Shown: positions 6,905-16,284 of the stretch, piece after piece
How the letters are laid out: each line of letters starts with the position of its first letter
How positions within the stretch are numbered: position 1 is the first letter of the stretch
Source of the DNA: a virus
Length of the DNA: 64,000 nucleotides
Direction: 5' to 3' (one strand)
IMG/VR virus record: IMGVR_UViG_3300036781_000813
Span: 1 to 64,000 of that record
Translations under genes and position numbers: made by a program
Notes under the pieces: generated by a model
Seen by the model: only the letters and a program-made list of their open reading frames with translations
Database searches by the model: none
What the model was told of the DNA's origin: nothing

Positions 6905-7450
6905 CTAAGGAGCGAGCGCCGCGAGAAACGCGCGGTGGATGTCCGCAATCTCTTCCGCGCGGTCGGTGCCGTTGATCACGCGCCGGGCGTTCACCGGGTC
7001 GTCGGTCGTCGCGTTGAAGTAGCTCTGCAGGCCCTTCCCGGTGAACAGGCCGCCCTTCATGCCTTCGAACATGATCAAGGCGGCAATCTTGGGATCGAGC
7101 GCGAGTTCGGGATGGTTGACCAGATCGCAACCGGTCAGCGCCGCCATCTTCGCGTAGTTGGTCGCCCAGGTGAGTTGGCACAATCCGCGTCCGTAGTAGA
7201 CGTGGCCGTTGATCGCGACGCCGTACGGTCGCCCGCGCCCTTTGCCGATCTCCTCGATCGGCTGCATGGTGTGCGCCGTCTCCCACTTCGCCGTGGCCAA
7301 CATGTAGGCGAGCCAGCGGATATCCTTGAAGTCGGCACGGGACTCCCAGCCGTCGAGAATGGCGTTGCAGCCGTCGACCTGACCCGGTGCCAACGAACCG
7401 GCGAACGGTGTGATGCGGGCGCGGCCGAAGAATTTGTCGCGTTCGATCAT
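6905..7450 (-). CDS. Endolysin, GH19 chitinase-like
   Basis: 181 residues. The GH19 fold is indicated by KWETAHTMQPIEE (general acid Glu in WET, second acidic pair in IEE) and by YYGRGLCQLTWATNYAKM, the conserved YxGRGxxQLTxxxNY block. It lacks a signal peptide, so it needs a holin to reach the peptidoglycan. ATG 7450 was preferred over an upstream start because it overlaps the stop of the neighbouring gene by ATGA. Confidence 0.88.
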   Translation of the reverse strand: MIERDKFFGRARITPFAGSLAPGQVDGCNAILDGWESRADFKDIRWLAYMLATAKWETAHTMQPIEEIGKGRGRPYGVAINGHVYYGRGLCQLTWATNYAKMAALTGCDLVNHPELALDPKIAALIMFEGMKGGLFTGKGLQSYFNATTDDPVNARRVINGTDRAEEIADIHRAFLAALAP

Positions 7451-7695
7451 GGATTGCCCCGCTTCTCGCGCCACTCCTCGAGCTTGCCGATGCGGCGCTC
7501 GTGATCTTCGAGCCGGGTGCCGTAGCTTCCGGTGATCTTGCCAAGCTCGACCTGCAGGGCGTTAACGGCTCGGCTGGTCTCACGCACACTGTCGTAGACG
7601 CCGTATGAGAGGACGCTAAGCAGCGCGAGGCCGACGCTGTAGATCGTGCGCCAGGCAAGCGTGCCGTTGCCCTCTTTCCGGGGGAACTCGCTCAT
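7447..7695 (-). CDS. Membrane-anchored coiled-coil protein (XhlA/i-spanin style)
   Basis: 82 residues. Polar N-terminus, one membrane segment (TIYSVGLALLSVLSYGVYD), then a coiled coil (ALQVELGKITGSY...RLEDHERRIGKLEEWRE). This topology fits haemolysin XhlA-type lysis helpers. It precedes the endolysin and overlaps it by ATGA, so it belongs to the lysis operon. Confidence 0.6.
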   Translation of the reverse strand: MSEFPRKEGNGTLAWRTIYSVGLALLSVLSYGVYDSVRETSRAVNALQVELGKITGSYGTRLEDHERRIGKLEEWREKRGNP

Positions 7696-7769
7696 GTCGC
7701 ACACGACATCGTTGATACAGGCGCGAGCGACCAGACGGCCCATCCCTGCTCTATGATCGGTTCAGCCAT
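7692..7769 (-). CDS. Putative 25-aa leader peptide
   Basis: ATG at 7767-7769 follows GGAGCGGGCGA. The frame runs 25 codons and its TGA overlaps the ATG of the next gene (ATGA). Tight coupling and a good ribosome binding site suggest it is translated, perhaps to tune lysis gene expression. The sequence has no recognisable features. Bases 7770-7961 upstream hold no other gene. Confidence 0.35.
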   Translation of the reverse strand: MAEPIIEQGWAVWSLAPVSTMSCAT

Positions 7770-7961
7770 TCGCCCGCTCCTTCATTGAGCTGGTGGGTGG
7801 TCAGGCTCGGGGCGTTAGTGCCGCTATCGCTCCGGGCCGCTTGCATCGATTCTCATCACAACCCCGGTCCCGCAGCCGAAGAGTCACGGGCAGTGGACGC
7901 GCTCCGACTGCGGGCGCCGGGGACCGCCGGAGCGGTTTTCTCGGGAGTTACTTGCGGGCGA

Positions 7962-8945
7962 TCAGGGAACGACGGGCGCGCCCTTGATCTTGCGGCCGCT
8001 AATCGTGATGAAGCCGCCATTGCCTTGGGCGCTGAACACGATGGGGTATGTCGTTCCGGGCGAGACTGACACGCCGGAATGGGTGGTGGTCGCCGGTCGG
8101 GTTGCAAGGCCGCGATTGGACAGCGAGTTGTTAGGCGACGGTGGCGTGTAGCTCGATCCGTTCCAGGTAAAGCCGAATCCGGTCAGGGCGCCGCCAGCAA
8201 AACCGAAGACATAACGGCCGTTGCTCTGGATGCTGGCGTTGTTCGGATCGCCCGCATATAGCGGCAGATGAAGCGTCGCCCCCGGATCGTTAAAATACAG
8301 TCCCTGCGGGATGTTGGATGAAGGCGGATTCGTCGGCGCATTGCCGAAGGTCATGGCGCCAGTGCCGGCCCACGCTTTTCCGCTCGGCGGCCCCGGAAAA
8401 TACAAGGACTGAAGAATCAGGGAGCCGATGACCGACATTCCTTGCGGGTCTTCATAGGTGCTGCCGTCGTTGCTGAAATAAGTGAAGTTGGGGCCGACCT
8501 TCTGCCACTGCGGGTTCGTGTTGTCGTACGGGAAGAAGGCGTTGCTCTGCAGGTCCGGTGCCGCGCCGCTGCTTGGCGTGTTCGACAGCCATTTGTAATT
8601 GAGCGCCGGCGGGTAGGCAGTGAACGGAGAGACGGTGGTGAACCGCCGCGTCGTCGATCCGTTGTTGCCCGCGATGGCGGTGTTGATCGTGTTGTAGATC
8701 TGATCCAGCGACGTACCGTCATAGGGATTCGTCGCGGGCGTGCTGCTGCCTTGCGTGGCGGGTGTCACAGCCCCCAAGCTCATGAAGGTAATCGAGACGA
8801 CGCCGTCACTGTTGCCGAACCGGCCTTGCCCGACGAGGTCTACCCTGGTGCAGCCGGCCGGCATGACGAAGTTGACGCTGTGGTTGTAGGTGACCGTGAA
8901 ATCTTCATACAGAAGACCAGCAAGGCGGGGCCACGGGTAAAGCAT
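7962..8945 (-). CDS. Tail fibre or receptor-binding-type protein, 327 aa
   Basis: Rich in G, N, S, T and aromatic residues with little charge, as in phage fibre tips (YNTINTAIAGNNGSTTRRF, YFNDPGATLHLPLYAG). It is the most distal tail gene, beside the lysis cassette, where host-range determinants usually lie. No enzymatic motif is visible. ATG 8945 was chosen because the longer frame reaching 9719 is only a shadow of the neighbouring fibre gene. Confidence 0.55.
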   Translation of the reverse strand: MLYPWPRLAGLLYEDFTVTYNHSVNFVMPAGCTRVDLVGQGRFGNSDGVVSITFMSLGAVTPATQGSSTPATNPYDGTSLDQIYNTINTAIAGNNGSTTRRFTTVSPFTAYPPALNYKWLSNTPSSGAAPDLQSNAFFPYDNTNPQWQKVGPNFTYFSNDGSTYEDPQGMSVIGSLILQSLYFPGPPSGKAWAGTGAMTFGNAPTNPPSSNIPQGLYFNDPGATLHLPLYAGDPNNASIQSNGRYVFGFAGGALTGFGFTWNGSSYTPPSPNNSLSNRGLATRPATTTHSGVSVSPGTTYPIVFSAQGNGGFITISGRKIKGAPVVP

Positions 8946-8950
8946 CGCGA

Positions 8951-10207
8951 TCAAGCCGCCGGCAGGAAGCTGCAGGAGAACACCGGCGTCACGGCGTCGA
9001 CGCAGAGCATGGTGATCAGGTCCCACTTGTTGGCGCCGGTCGAGAAGGCCGGAGCGCCTGCCGCACCGAAGTTGAAGCAGGACGGTAGCGTGGTCGTGAT
9101 TCCACCGGGACCCGAATTGATGCGCAGGCTGTAGGTAATCCCTTCCTGCGGATTGAGCGGCACCGCAAAGGTCCGGGTCGTTCCGGTCGTATAGGTGACC
9201 TTGGCGTTGTAGCCGGTGGTCATGTTCCACGCGATCGACGTGGCATCGGTCAGCGTGATGAAGGCGGCGGAGGCCGCTAGAGCACCGGGCGACACGATCA
9301 GGTTGCTGGCCGTTCCCGCGCGGATATCGTTGGCCGTGGCACCATTGCCCTGGACCGTGCCCGTGGTCGTGATGCCGCCGCCGGGCGACGTGCTCAGAAA
9401 CGACCCGGCGCTGACATTGGTGACGCTGCCGCTGCCGCCCGTCGTCGCGCTGAGCTGGCCCGAACCATTGATTGTGATCGAGGTGCCATCCGGGCGGACG
9501 ATGCCGTTTGTGGAATTGGTCGCCACGCCGCCATTGGACGCCGCCGTGATGATGCCCTGCGCGTTGACCGTCAGGTTCGTGAACTTGTAGCTGCCAGCGG
9601 TGACGCCGGAGTTCGGCAGGGCGACGGCGGCGGTGTTGCGCACCCAAACCGCGCGACCGCCGCCTGAGGCAGGGCCCGTCGACGTGCAGACCCAGAAGGC
9701 GTTGTTGACCGAATCCCACAGCATCGACTTCGTGATGCCGAGAGCACCGAACGCGACGCCTGCAACGTTCCCATTGGGATCACCGGCGTAGGTCGTGCCG
9801 TAGCTGATCTTCTCCCAATTGGCGGGGCTGCCGCCGTCCGGATCGGTCGTGTTGTTGTCGGCCGTCGAGAGCCACCACACCGCGCTCCCGGCGGTCGCAG
9901 AGGGCAGCAGGGCGCCCTTGGGGTAGCCGCTGTTCGTGGACGAGAACGGAGAGTTGTACGGGATGGGCCCGCCGGCGGCGATCCAGCGCAACCACGTCGT
10001 GGCATCGAACAGGATGCCGTTCATGTCCGCGCCAAAGGGCGGGATGCCGCCGCCGGCGATCGGAATGAAGTTGATCGACCCGAAACCCTGCGTGAAAGAG
10101 GCGCGGCCGGGCGTCGTCGTCGTATCGGGAATGACGGCGCGATAGGTACCACTCGCGCTTTGTGCAAACGCGATGGTGATCCGGCTCGGGATGTCAGTGG
10201 ACTGCAT
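8951..10207 (-). CDS. Tail fibre protein, 418 aa
   Basis: The N-terminus (residues 1-110: IPSRITIAFAQSA...GFGSINFIPIAGGGIPPFGADMNGIL) matches the attachment region of lambdoid-type tail fibres. The middle is Gly/Ser/Thr repeats typical of a trimeric shaft, and the C-terminus (AFSTGANKWDLITMLC) resembles fibre tips. It lies between the DUF2612 baseplate gene and the tip-like gene 7962-8945. Confidence 0.75.
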   Translation of the reverse strand: MQSTDIPSRITIAFAQSASGTYRAVIPDTTTTPGRASFTQGFGSINFIPIAGGGIPPFGADMNGILFDATTWLRWIAAGGPIPYNSPFSSTNSGYPKGALLPSATAGSAVWWLSTADNNTTDPDGGSPANWEKISYGTTYAGDPNGNVAGVAFGALGITKSMLWDSVNNAFWVCTSTGPASGGGRAVWVRNTAAVALPNSGVTAGSYKFTNLTVNAQGIITAASNGGVATNSTNGIVRPDGTSITINGSGQLSATTGGSGSVTNVSAGSFLSTSPGGGITTTGTVQGNGATANDIRAGTASNLIVSPGALAASAAFITLTDATSIAWNMTTGYNAKVTYTTGTTRTFAVPLNPQEGITYSLRINSGPGGITTTLPSCFNFGAAGAPAFSTGANKWDLITMLCVDAVTPVFSCSFLPAA

Positions 10208-10216
10208 GCAGTCGCC

Positions 10217-10855
10217 TCACGCGAAATCGAAGGTGGTCGTCACACCGGCCGGGTGCTGAAAGATCCCGGTCTGCGTCACGATGGCCCGCTCGGCCGCCGA
10301 CGTCGGAAACTCGAAGACGTATTGCATCGTCATGTCGGCGGGGTCGGTGACGTAGCAATTGCCGCGGCCGGGAAAGAGCAGCTGCAGCACCTTGTTAATC
10401 GCGGGGATCGTGCCCTCGCAGATGTTGGCCAAAGCCTTGGCAAGGATGGCCTTCCGGTAGACGTCGTCGGACATCAGGAAGGTCGAGGTCAGCGCCTGCC
10501 CGCTGTAGTACGGCGCGCTATTGAAGGGCTCGATGTCATCCGGGCCCATCTCGTCGAAACCGAAGTATTTGACCGGGACCTTGAGCGCGCGGCCGATGAC
10601 GACGATGCGGCCCCAGACGTCGAGCCCCCAGCCCTGCGCCGTATCGACGTTCCAGACCAGATCGTAGAAGCGGTCGATGTTCGCGGTCTGGTCGAAGGCA
10701 TCCGAGAACGATGCGATCAGGTTCATGGTCCGGTCGGCGTTCGCGTACTGCGACATGACCGTTTGCTGCCATGCGAACGGCTGAGGACCGATACCGGTGA
10801 CGCCGACCGACAGCGGCGGTGGCGCCGGTGGGGCCGGGAAGAAGTTGTTGGGCAT
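10217..10855 (-). CDS. DUF2612 baseplate/tail protein
   Basis: 212 residues. Recognisable DUF2612 features are FYDLVWNVDTAQGWGLDVWG (residues 63-82), the middle YRKAILAKALANICEGTI and the end VFEFPTSAAERAIV. It occupies the same place as Mu gp48 or YmfQ-like proteins, right after the baseplate wedge region, so it probably links baseplate and fibres. Confidence 0.78.
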   Translation of the reverse strand: MPNNFFPAPPAPPPLSVGVTGIGPQPFAWQQTVMSQYANADRTMNLIASFSDAFDQTANIDRFYDLVWNVDTAQGWGLDVWGRIVVIGRALKVPVKYFGFDEMGPDDIEPFNSAPYYSGQALTSTFLMSDDVYRKAILAKALANICEGTIPAINKVLQLLFPGRGNCYVTDPADMTMQYVFEFPTSAAERAIVTQTGIFQHPAGVTTTFDFA

Positions 10856-11119
10856 CTACTTCTTTGGCGGCAGCGCTTTTGGCGTCTCGGGATGCTGGGT
10901 GGCACGGAGTTTGCGCGCCATCACGGTCGCGGCCTCGGCGCAGAGCAGGCCCTTCGCCTTCACGCACTCGTCCAGCATCTGGATGGTGACGTCGATCTCG
11001 GCGTCGGTGAGCTTTACGGTCCGCTCCACCGGCATGTGCACGGACTGCGCGGGCGGCTCCGCGAAGGCGCCCGTCGAGCAAGCCGCCAGCGACAGGATGG
11101 AGAGGGCAAAGCGTTTCAT
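10856..11119 (-). CDS. Small secreted protein, 87 aa
   Basis: N-terminal signal sequence RFALSILSLAACSTGAFAEP. Cleavage near AFA-EP by signal peptidase I, or lipidation at Cys 14, are both possible. The mature part is a short helix pair (DAEIDVTIQMLDECVKAKG) and a basic tail. An exported protein coded among tail genes is unusual; the role is unknown. Confidence 0.5.
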   Translation of the reverse strand: MKRFALSILSLAACSTGAFAEPPAQSVHMPVERTVKLTDAEIDVTIQMLDECVKAKGLLCAEAATVMARKLRATQHPETPKALPPKK

Positions 11120-11361
11120 TGGTGTGATCCTGGGCCGGGCGTGCTTGGGACGAGCGACGCGATTTCGCTGTAGTCGACCTGTGGCAGGGCGCTGAGATAG
11201 TCGTGGAACTCGGCGTGTGCGGGATCGGCCAGCACTTCGACGCCGAGATAGAACCGGCCGTCCGTGAGCGGGAGCGGCTGGAGAGAAGCAAGCGGCGTCT
11301 CATCCGACATGCCTCGCACATGTGCGGCGTCATCTGCGGAGAGCAGGATCACGCTGGCCAT
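11116..11361 (-). CDS. Small tail-region protein, 81 aa
   Basis: ATG at 11361, ATGA overlap with the next gene. It contains DGRFYLGVEVLADPAHAEFHDYL, a pattern found in small phage proteins next to tail fibres that may be fibre chaperones or accessory proteins. That role is inferred from position. Confidence 0.5.
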   Translation of the reverse strand: MASVILLSADDAAHVRGMSDETPLASLQPLPLTDGRFYLGVEVLADPAHAEFHDYLSALPQVDYSEIASLVPSTPGPGSHQ

Positions 11362-12239
11362 CAAAGGCCTGCAAGATAAGTGGAGAACCGCGTGCCAAGG
11401 GCGGCACGAAGCGTGCTCGACAGATGCCCGCCGCAGAAGGACATCGCTCCGTTGGCGGGGGCCGGTCGGGAAAAGTCGTTGGCGGTGCCGTGCGTCCCGC
11501 CGAGATAGAATGTCTGGTCTACAACCGCGTTGGATGTCTGATTGGCGGTCTCGACTAGGCCGTTGGCGCGGTACAAAGCATTCGTGGTTGAGCTATCGCG
11601 GTCCGCGATCCAGAGGCCAGTAGTCGTGCCTGGAGTCGCCCCGCCACTATCGGCATCGAGATCATTGACGCCCGAATACGCGTTTCCATCTGTAAAGGCG
11701 GCCCAAATGATTGCCCTGCTACCGCCACCGAATTGAAAGGACCCCATCTGGGTGCCGTTGACCTGCGATAGGCTAGTATTCTGGAACCATCCAAATGAAG
11801 CGCTGTTCAGCGTGTAGTTGCTGCCGGGCACCAGCAACTGGACATAGCTCGATGAGCCGTCCGTCGTGATGCCCGATCTGGCTGTGAACGTCGGGCTGTT
11901 GACCAGCGTCGCAGCGGCGCGTGTCTTGAGGTCGATGGTCGCCTGCTGCACGTTCTCGGCGGCATGCAGGAACTGCCAGTCAAGGACCGCCCAGACGCCA
12001 TCCGTCTTCTCGCCCGCGATCAGCGCGCTCACATTTGCGAGCTGTGAACCGCTGACCGTGCCTCCTGCTGTGACAACAGCCGCCTGCCAAGCCAATGCAT
12101 CAGGATCGATGTTGCTTTTGGTGGCGATGAGAGACGCTCGCGAGGAGCCCACAACAGCCGTCGCCACGTTGGGCAGGAGCGCCGCCCAAACCAGCAGTAC
12201 CGATGCCAGTACCCCGGCGAGGAGTCCCCGGCGACGCAT
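11361..12239 (-). CDS. Tail protein with jelly-roll-like domain, 292 aa
   Basis: The segment DPDALAWQAAVVTAGGTVSG...LIAGEKTDGVWAVLDW (about residues 45-90) is typical of phage tail proteins that carry a concanavalin-like glycan-binding domain. The rest is beta-rich (ADRDSSTTNALYRANG). The N-terminus is hydrophobic (LLAGVLASVLLVWAALLP), looking like an export signal. ATG at 12239 follows the TAA of the previous gene by one base. Confidence 0.55.
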   Translation of the reverse strand: MRRRGLLAGVLASVLLVWAALLPNVATAVVGSSRASLIATKSNIDPDALAWQAAVVTAGGTVSGSQLANVSALIAGEKTDGVWAVLDWQFLHAAENVQQATIDLKTRAAATLVNSPTFTARSGITTDGSSSYVQLLVPGSNYTLNSASFGWFQNTSLSQVNGTQMGSFQFGGGSRAIIWAAFTDGNAYSGVNDLDADSGGATPGTTTGLWIADRDSSTTNALYRANGLVETANQTSNAVVDQTFYLGGTHGTANDFSRPAPANGAMSFCGGHLSSTLRAALGTRFSTYLAGL

Positions 12240-12240
12240 C

Positions 12241-14628
12241 TTAGTAATTCTGCCCGCCAACGAAGCCGTACCAGGTCGTGCCGCCGTTATTGGTAACGAA
12301 GGTCAGCACGTCGACCTTGCCGCTCGTGGCGGTGAGGGTCGGTGCCGTGCCGCCGGGCCATTTCACTGACGACCCCCACGTCTGCGTCCGGCTAGAGCCG
12401 TTGCTGGTCATCACCAGCGTGAATGCCTGCGCGGTCGAGGCTGTCGCGTTGCTGATCGTGAAGGTGTTGATGTTCGCGCTGTTGGTGACGTTGAACACCG
12501 TCCCTTGCGTCAGGTCGATGGTCAGGACGTTCGACGTGATGGACGGCGCGCTGAACGTCTCGATAATCGAGGTCGTCTTGATCGACGAAGAGAATGTCTG
12601 AGCGCCGGACCACGTCAGGCTCCCGCCAATGGTTCCCGACAGGGTCGGCGAGGCCGCGAAGACCAGCGCGCCGGACCCCGTTTCGTCGGTCACGGCCCCC
12701 GCGAGATTACCGCTCGTCGGCGTCACCAGGAACGCCGACACTCCACTGCCGAATCCGGTCACGCCCGAGACTGGAAGACCAGAGCCATTGGTCAGTGTTA
12801 CAGCCGATGGCGTGCCGAGGTTCGGCGTGGTCATGACGCAGCTCGTCGTCATGCAGACGTTGCCGGAACCGCTGATCGTGTACTCGCCCAGCGTGCCGCT
12901 GTTGTCGAACAGGACGCGGGTATTGGTGCCACTGGTGATCGTGGTCGAGCCGACGGTCAGGCCGCTGCCCCCGGAGCCGATCTGTGTCCACGTCGTGCCG
13001 CTGCCGGAGCTGCTGTTGTAGTAAGGCGCACCATCGCTGCGGATGTAGAGCGAGCCCTGTGCCGTGCTGAGGGTCGGAGCACCGGACCCAAAGTAGACGC
13101 CTAGATTGGCGGTGGTGCTGCCCTTGACGAGATAGTCGGCATTGTTGCCGCCCGCGGGTACGGCAGTGGCGTTGAAGACTGTCGCACCAGCAGTCAGCGA
13201 GACCGAGGTGCCTGTCGCGGCACCGATCGCCGGGGTCGTCAGTGATGGCGTGTTGGCGAAGACCAGAGCACCAGACCCGGTTTCATCGGTGATGGCCGAG
13301 GCGAGGTTCGCGCTGCTGGGCGTGGCGAGCCATGTCGCGATGCCGGTCCCGAGACCCGAGATGCCGGTACTGACCGGAAGGCCTGTGCCGCTGGTCAGAG
13401 TGATTGCGGACGGGGTCCCGAGGTTCGGGGTCGTGAGCACGGGGGACGTCGCGAGAACGATATTGCCGCTGCCCGTGGACGTGTTGCCGAGCACCGTCGC
13501 CGTACCCGTGGCGGCGGGGAACGTGATGGTGTTCGAACCAGCGGCCGAAGGGACCGCCAGCGTGATCGTGCCCGTCGACGAGCCGTTCAGGATCACGGAG
13601 CCCGCGGTGCCGGACTGGCCGAGCGTGAGAGCACCCGCAGAGACCGTGACGTTGGCGTTGCCGCTGACTGCCGACGAGCTCGTGGCGTAGTACGCCAGTT
13701 GGCCCGCAGTGCCCGAATTGACGGTGCCGGAACCCGAGATCGAATTGCACCCGAACCCGCTGCCTGAGGTCCACGTCAGGGCATTGGACGAGGAACTGCA
13801 CGAGGGCATGGAGAACGCGATGGGCGACGCCGAGGAGCCCGTACCATTGGCGACCACGGTGTCGGCCGCGATGCTGGCGAGACCGCTGACAGGGAGGCCG
13901 GAGCCATTCGTCAGCGCGATCGCCGATGGGGTGCCGAGGTCCGGCGTGACGAGCGCGGCATTCGTGGTGAGCACGACGGCGCCCGTGCCATTGACCGCCG
14001 AGATGGCCGTGCCGTTGATCTTGAAGACATTCCCGGCGCCAGCGGTGTCGTAGGTCTTGCCGGTCAGGGTATCGGTGGTGGCCTTGCCGACCAAGGTATC
14101 GGTCGCGGCCGGGAGGGACAGGACGGCAGACCCCAGCGCGCCCGTCACGGGCTGCAGGGTGATCGAGCCGGTGGTGGCGTTGTTGAGCGAGATGGCACCG
14201 ACCGAGGTGCCGGAGACGCCGAGACCGATGGCGCTGGTGCCGTCATAGGTAAAGCCGTCGTTGCCGTCGAACGCGCCGGCGTTGTTCCACTGGACGTTCC
14301 CGCTGGCGCCGCCCGGCGCACCACCCGCGGCGTCGATCTGGATCGACCCCTGCCCGTTGGTGATCGTGACGTTGCTGCCGGCCGTGAGCGTGTTCAGCGT
14401 ATAGCCGGCGCCGTTGCCGATCAACAGTTGGCCGTTCGCCGGAGGGACGCCGCCGATGCCGTTGCCGTCGATCTTCCACGACCACCACATCGCCCATTCC
14501 TGTGGCGTCGGGACGTAGCCCCGGTACCAGTTCGGATAGGCGTAGGGCCCAATCGTGCTGGGCGTCGGAGACTGCGCGAAGGCAGCCGACGGCAGCAAGG
14601 CCAGCAGGAGGAGAAGCTTCCTGATCAT
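12241..14628 (-). CDS. Large repetitive tail fibre protein, 795 aa
   Basis: After a signal-peptide-like start (LLLLLALLPSAAFAQS) comes a W-rich head (YPNWYRGYVPTPQEWAMWW) and a long Gly/Ser/Thr shaft. The motif LGTPSAITLTNGSGLPVSG occurs three times, at about 13930, 13420 and 12815. Two of the copies are followed by TDETGSGALVFA. The C-terminus (VLTFVTNNGGTTWYGFVGG) is a common fibre-end motif. Probable trimeric side fibre; no enzyme motif is seen. Confidence 0.72.
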   Translation of the reverse strand: MIRKLLLLLALLPSAAFAQSPTPSTIGPYAYPNWYRGYVPTPQEWAMWWSWKIDGNGIGGVPPANGQLLIGNGAGYTLNTLTAGSNVTITNGQGSIQIDAAGGAPGGASGNVQWNNAGAFDGNDGFTYDGTSAIGLGVSGTSVGAISLNNATTGSITLQPVTGALGSAVLSLPAATDTLVGKATTDTLTGKTYDTAGAGNVFKINGTAISAVNGTGAVVLTTNAALVTPDLGTPSAIALTNGSGLPVSGLASIAADTVVANGTGSSASPIAFSMPSCSSSSNALTWTSGSGFGCNSISGSGTVNSGTAGQLAYYATSSSAVSGNANVTVSAGALTLGQSGTAGSVILNGSSTGTITLAVPSAAGSNTITFPAATGTATVLGNTSTGSGNIVLATSPVLTTPNLGTPSAITLTSGTGLPVSTGISGLGTGIATWLATPSSANLASAITDETGSGALVFANTPSLTTPAIGAATGTSVSLTAGATVFNATAVPAGGNNADYLVKGSTTANLGVYFGSGAPTLSTAQGSLYIRSDGAPYYNSSSGSGTTWTQIGSGGSGLTVGSTTITSGTNTRVLFDNSGTLGEYTISGSGNVCMTTSCVMTTPNLGTPSAVTLTNGSGLPVSGVTGFGSGVSAFLVTPTSGNLAGAVTDETGSGALVFAASPTLSGTIGGSLTWSGAQTFSSSIKTTSIIETFSAPSITSNVLTIDLTQGTVFNVTNSANINTFTISNATASTAQAFTLVMTSNGSSRTQTWGSSVKWPGGTAPTLTATSGKVDVLTFVTNNGGTTWYGFVGGQNY

Positions 14629-16283
14629 ACCAGGGTCACCTGAATGTTTTCGGGCACGACCGTCGGTACCTGGGTGATCTTCGTCGGCACCCGGAACAGG
14701 GTCGCCGCCACGGTCTGCATGGCCTCGCTCGTGATCGGATCCGTGAACGTTGCCGAGAGGTTGTAGTCACCGGCGCCACCCGGCGTGCCGCTGGCCTGCG
14801 AAAGGATCGTGACGCCGTCCTGAATGCTTTCACCGAACAGCGTCTGGCCGACGGCGATGGTGCCGGTCACCACGCTTGCGGTGAGAACGGCGTCCGTGAT
14901 CTCGCCCGTGAACGAGGCCGCCGGCGAATTGGTCGTGCCCAAGGTGATCTCGACGATCTCAGCCCAGTCGCCCAAGCCCTCTATGCCGGCATAGAAACGA
15001 GAGGCAAAGACCGTCGATCCGATTCCAGCCCTGCGACCGCCATCGGTTCCGGCAAAGGCCGCCACGACGGCGTTCTGGATGAGAGTGTTCGCATTGGCCG
15101 GCACGGCGCTGCTGTTGGCGATCTGCACCAGCACGACGAACGAGAGCGGGTCCGGGATCTCGTAGACCACCGTGTAGGGGATGCCCGGTGGGGCATATTG
15201 CGGGCTGGTATCGTAGACCGTGACCGTGGTGTTGCCGTTGTAGCCACAGCCCGGCGGTTTCTTCGTCCAGATCGCCGTGGCCACATCGGTTTCGCCACCG
15301 CCGACCACGGCCACATAGAGCGAGTGCGCGACAAGCACGGTGCCGCCCAGGTTCATCGTGGTCCCCGCCACGGTCTGGGAGTGGTTGACCACCCATGACG
15401 TTCCGCTGCCGCTTATGATCGTGGTACCATCCGCAACACCGATGCCCAGCCCATCTGCGCCTGTGACGGTCTGCCCGGCCTTGATCGTGCCGGAGATGAT
15501 CGCGGAAATGGTGAGCGTGGTGCCGGAGATCGAAGCCGAAACCACGGCCTCAGGGTTGACGCCGAGCTGGTAGCCGTTCTGGTTGTCCGTGACGTAGGCG
15601 TCGAGGACGCCGTCGACCTTGAGGACGGCGCCGAGGATCGAAGGCGCGAAGTTCTTGGCCCCGTTGAAGACCGAGGCCTCGCGACGTGCTTCGAACGGGG
15701 CGCGGCCCTCGACGTTACGGCCGAGGACACCCGGGGCGGAATTGTTGACGGTGTCCCATCCCGGAATGGCCTGATAGATCTGGTTGATGCTGTTCGCAGG
15801 GCACGGGATCGGCCCCGTGGTCTGGTTGGCGAACTCGAGGTCTATCGTGCCAGATGCCGGGATCGTGCCCCCAGCGGAGGCATAGTACAGGTTGCCCGAT
15901 GTATCGCGGACCAGCGTGCCGAAGGGGATGACGGTGTTCGGCAGGCCGATGCAGGTGCAGGTCACGACGGTCGATTGATCCGGCAGTCGCGACAGGAAGT
16001 AAATCCTGGCAATCGCGTCCTGCATGCGGCCGGTCGCGAAAGCGGGATCGACGCCGTTCGTGAGCGCCATGAACTGATACATGACGTTCGCGTAGATCGC
16101 GGACTCGCTGGTGACGAGCTGGCCCTGCGGCGTCGAATTGATCGGCGCACCACCCGAGGTCGTGAAGCTGAGGCCCGGGATTGCGGCCAGCCAGTCGGCG
16201 ATGAAGCCGGCAAGGATGCTGGCCTCGTCCGGCGACATGAAGCCGCGATCGCCAAAAGTGGGCGCCGGTACGTTGGTGGGCAT
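14625..16283 (-). CDS. Baseplate J-like protein (wedge, Mu gp47-like)
   Basis: 552 residues. The N-terminus and core (SPQ-like STPQGQLVTSESAIYANVM; RNVEGRAPFEARREAS) match the baseplate J family that builds baseplate wedges in contractile tails. Two extra beta modules interrupt it, at about 15350-15550 and 14716-14925. Related modules occur in the genes at 24622 and 29285. It overlaps the fibre gene by ATGA. Confidence 0.85.
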   Translation of the reverse strand: MPTNVPAPTFGDRGFMSPDEASILAGFIADWLAAIPGLSFTTSGGAPINSTPQGQLVTSESAIYANVMYQFMALTNGVDPAFATGRMQDAIARIYFLSRLPDQSTVVTCTCIGLPNTVIPFGTLVRDTSGNLYYASAGGTIPASGTIDLEFANQTTGPIPCPANSINQIYQAIPGWDTVNNSAPGVLGRNVEGRAPFEARREASVFNGAKNFAPSILGAVLKVDGVLDAYVTDNQNGYQLGVNPEAVVSASISGTTLTISAIISGTIKAGQTVTGADGLGIGVADGTTIISGSGTSWVVNHSQTVAGTTMNLGGTVLVAHSLYVAVVGGGETDVATAIWTKKPPGCGYNGNTTVTVYDTSPQYAPPGIPYTVVYEIPDPLSFVVLVQIANSSAVPANANTLIQNAVVAAFAGTDGGRRAGIGSTVFASRFYAGIEGLGDWAEIVEITLGTTNSPAASFTGEITDAVLTASVVTGTIAVGQTLFGESIQDGVTILSQASGTPGGAGDYNLSATFTDPITSEAMQTVAATLFRVPTKITQVPTVVPENIQVTLV

Positions 16284-16284
16284 A

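Noticed and set aside
6180-7658. 492-codon - strand frame across the lysis genes
   Set aside because: Only its last part, from ATG 6572, makes a sensible protein (a lipoprotein). The rest is read-through over the endolysin and holin genes in another frame.
7962-9719. 585-codon - strand frame
   Set aside because: The part upstream of 8945 is an out-of-frame reading of the tail fibre gene 8951-10207.
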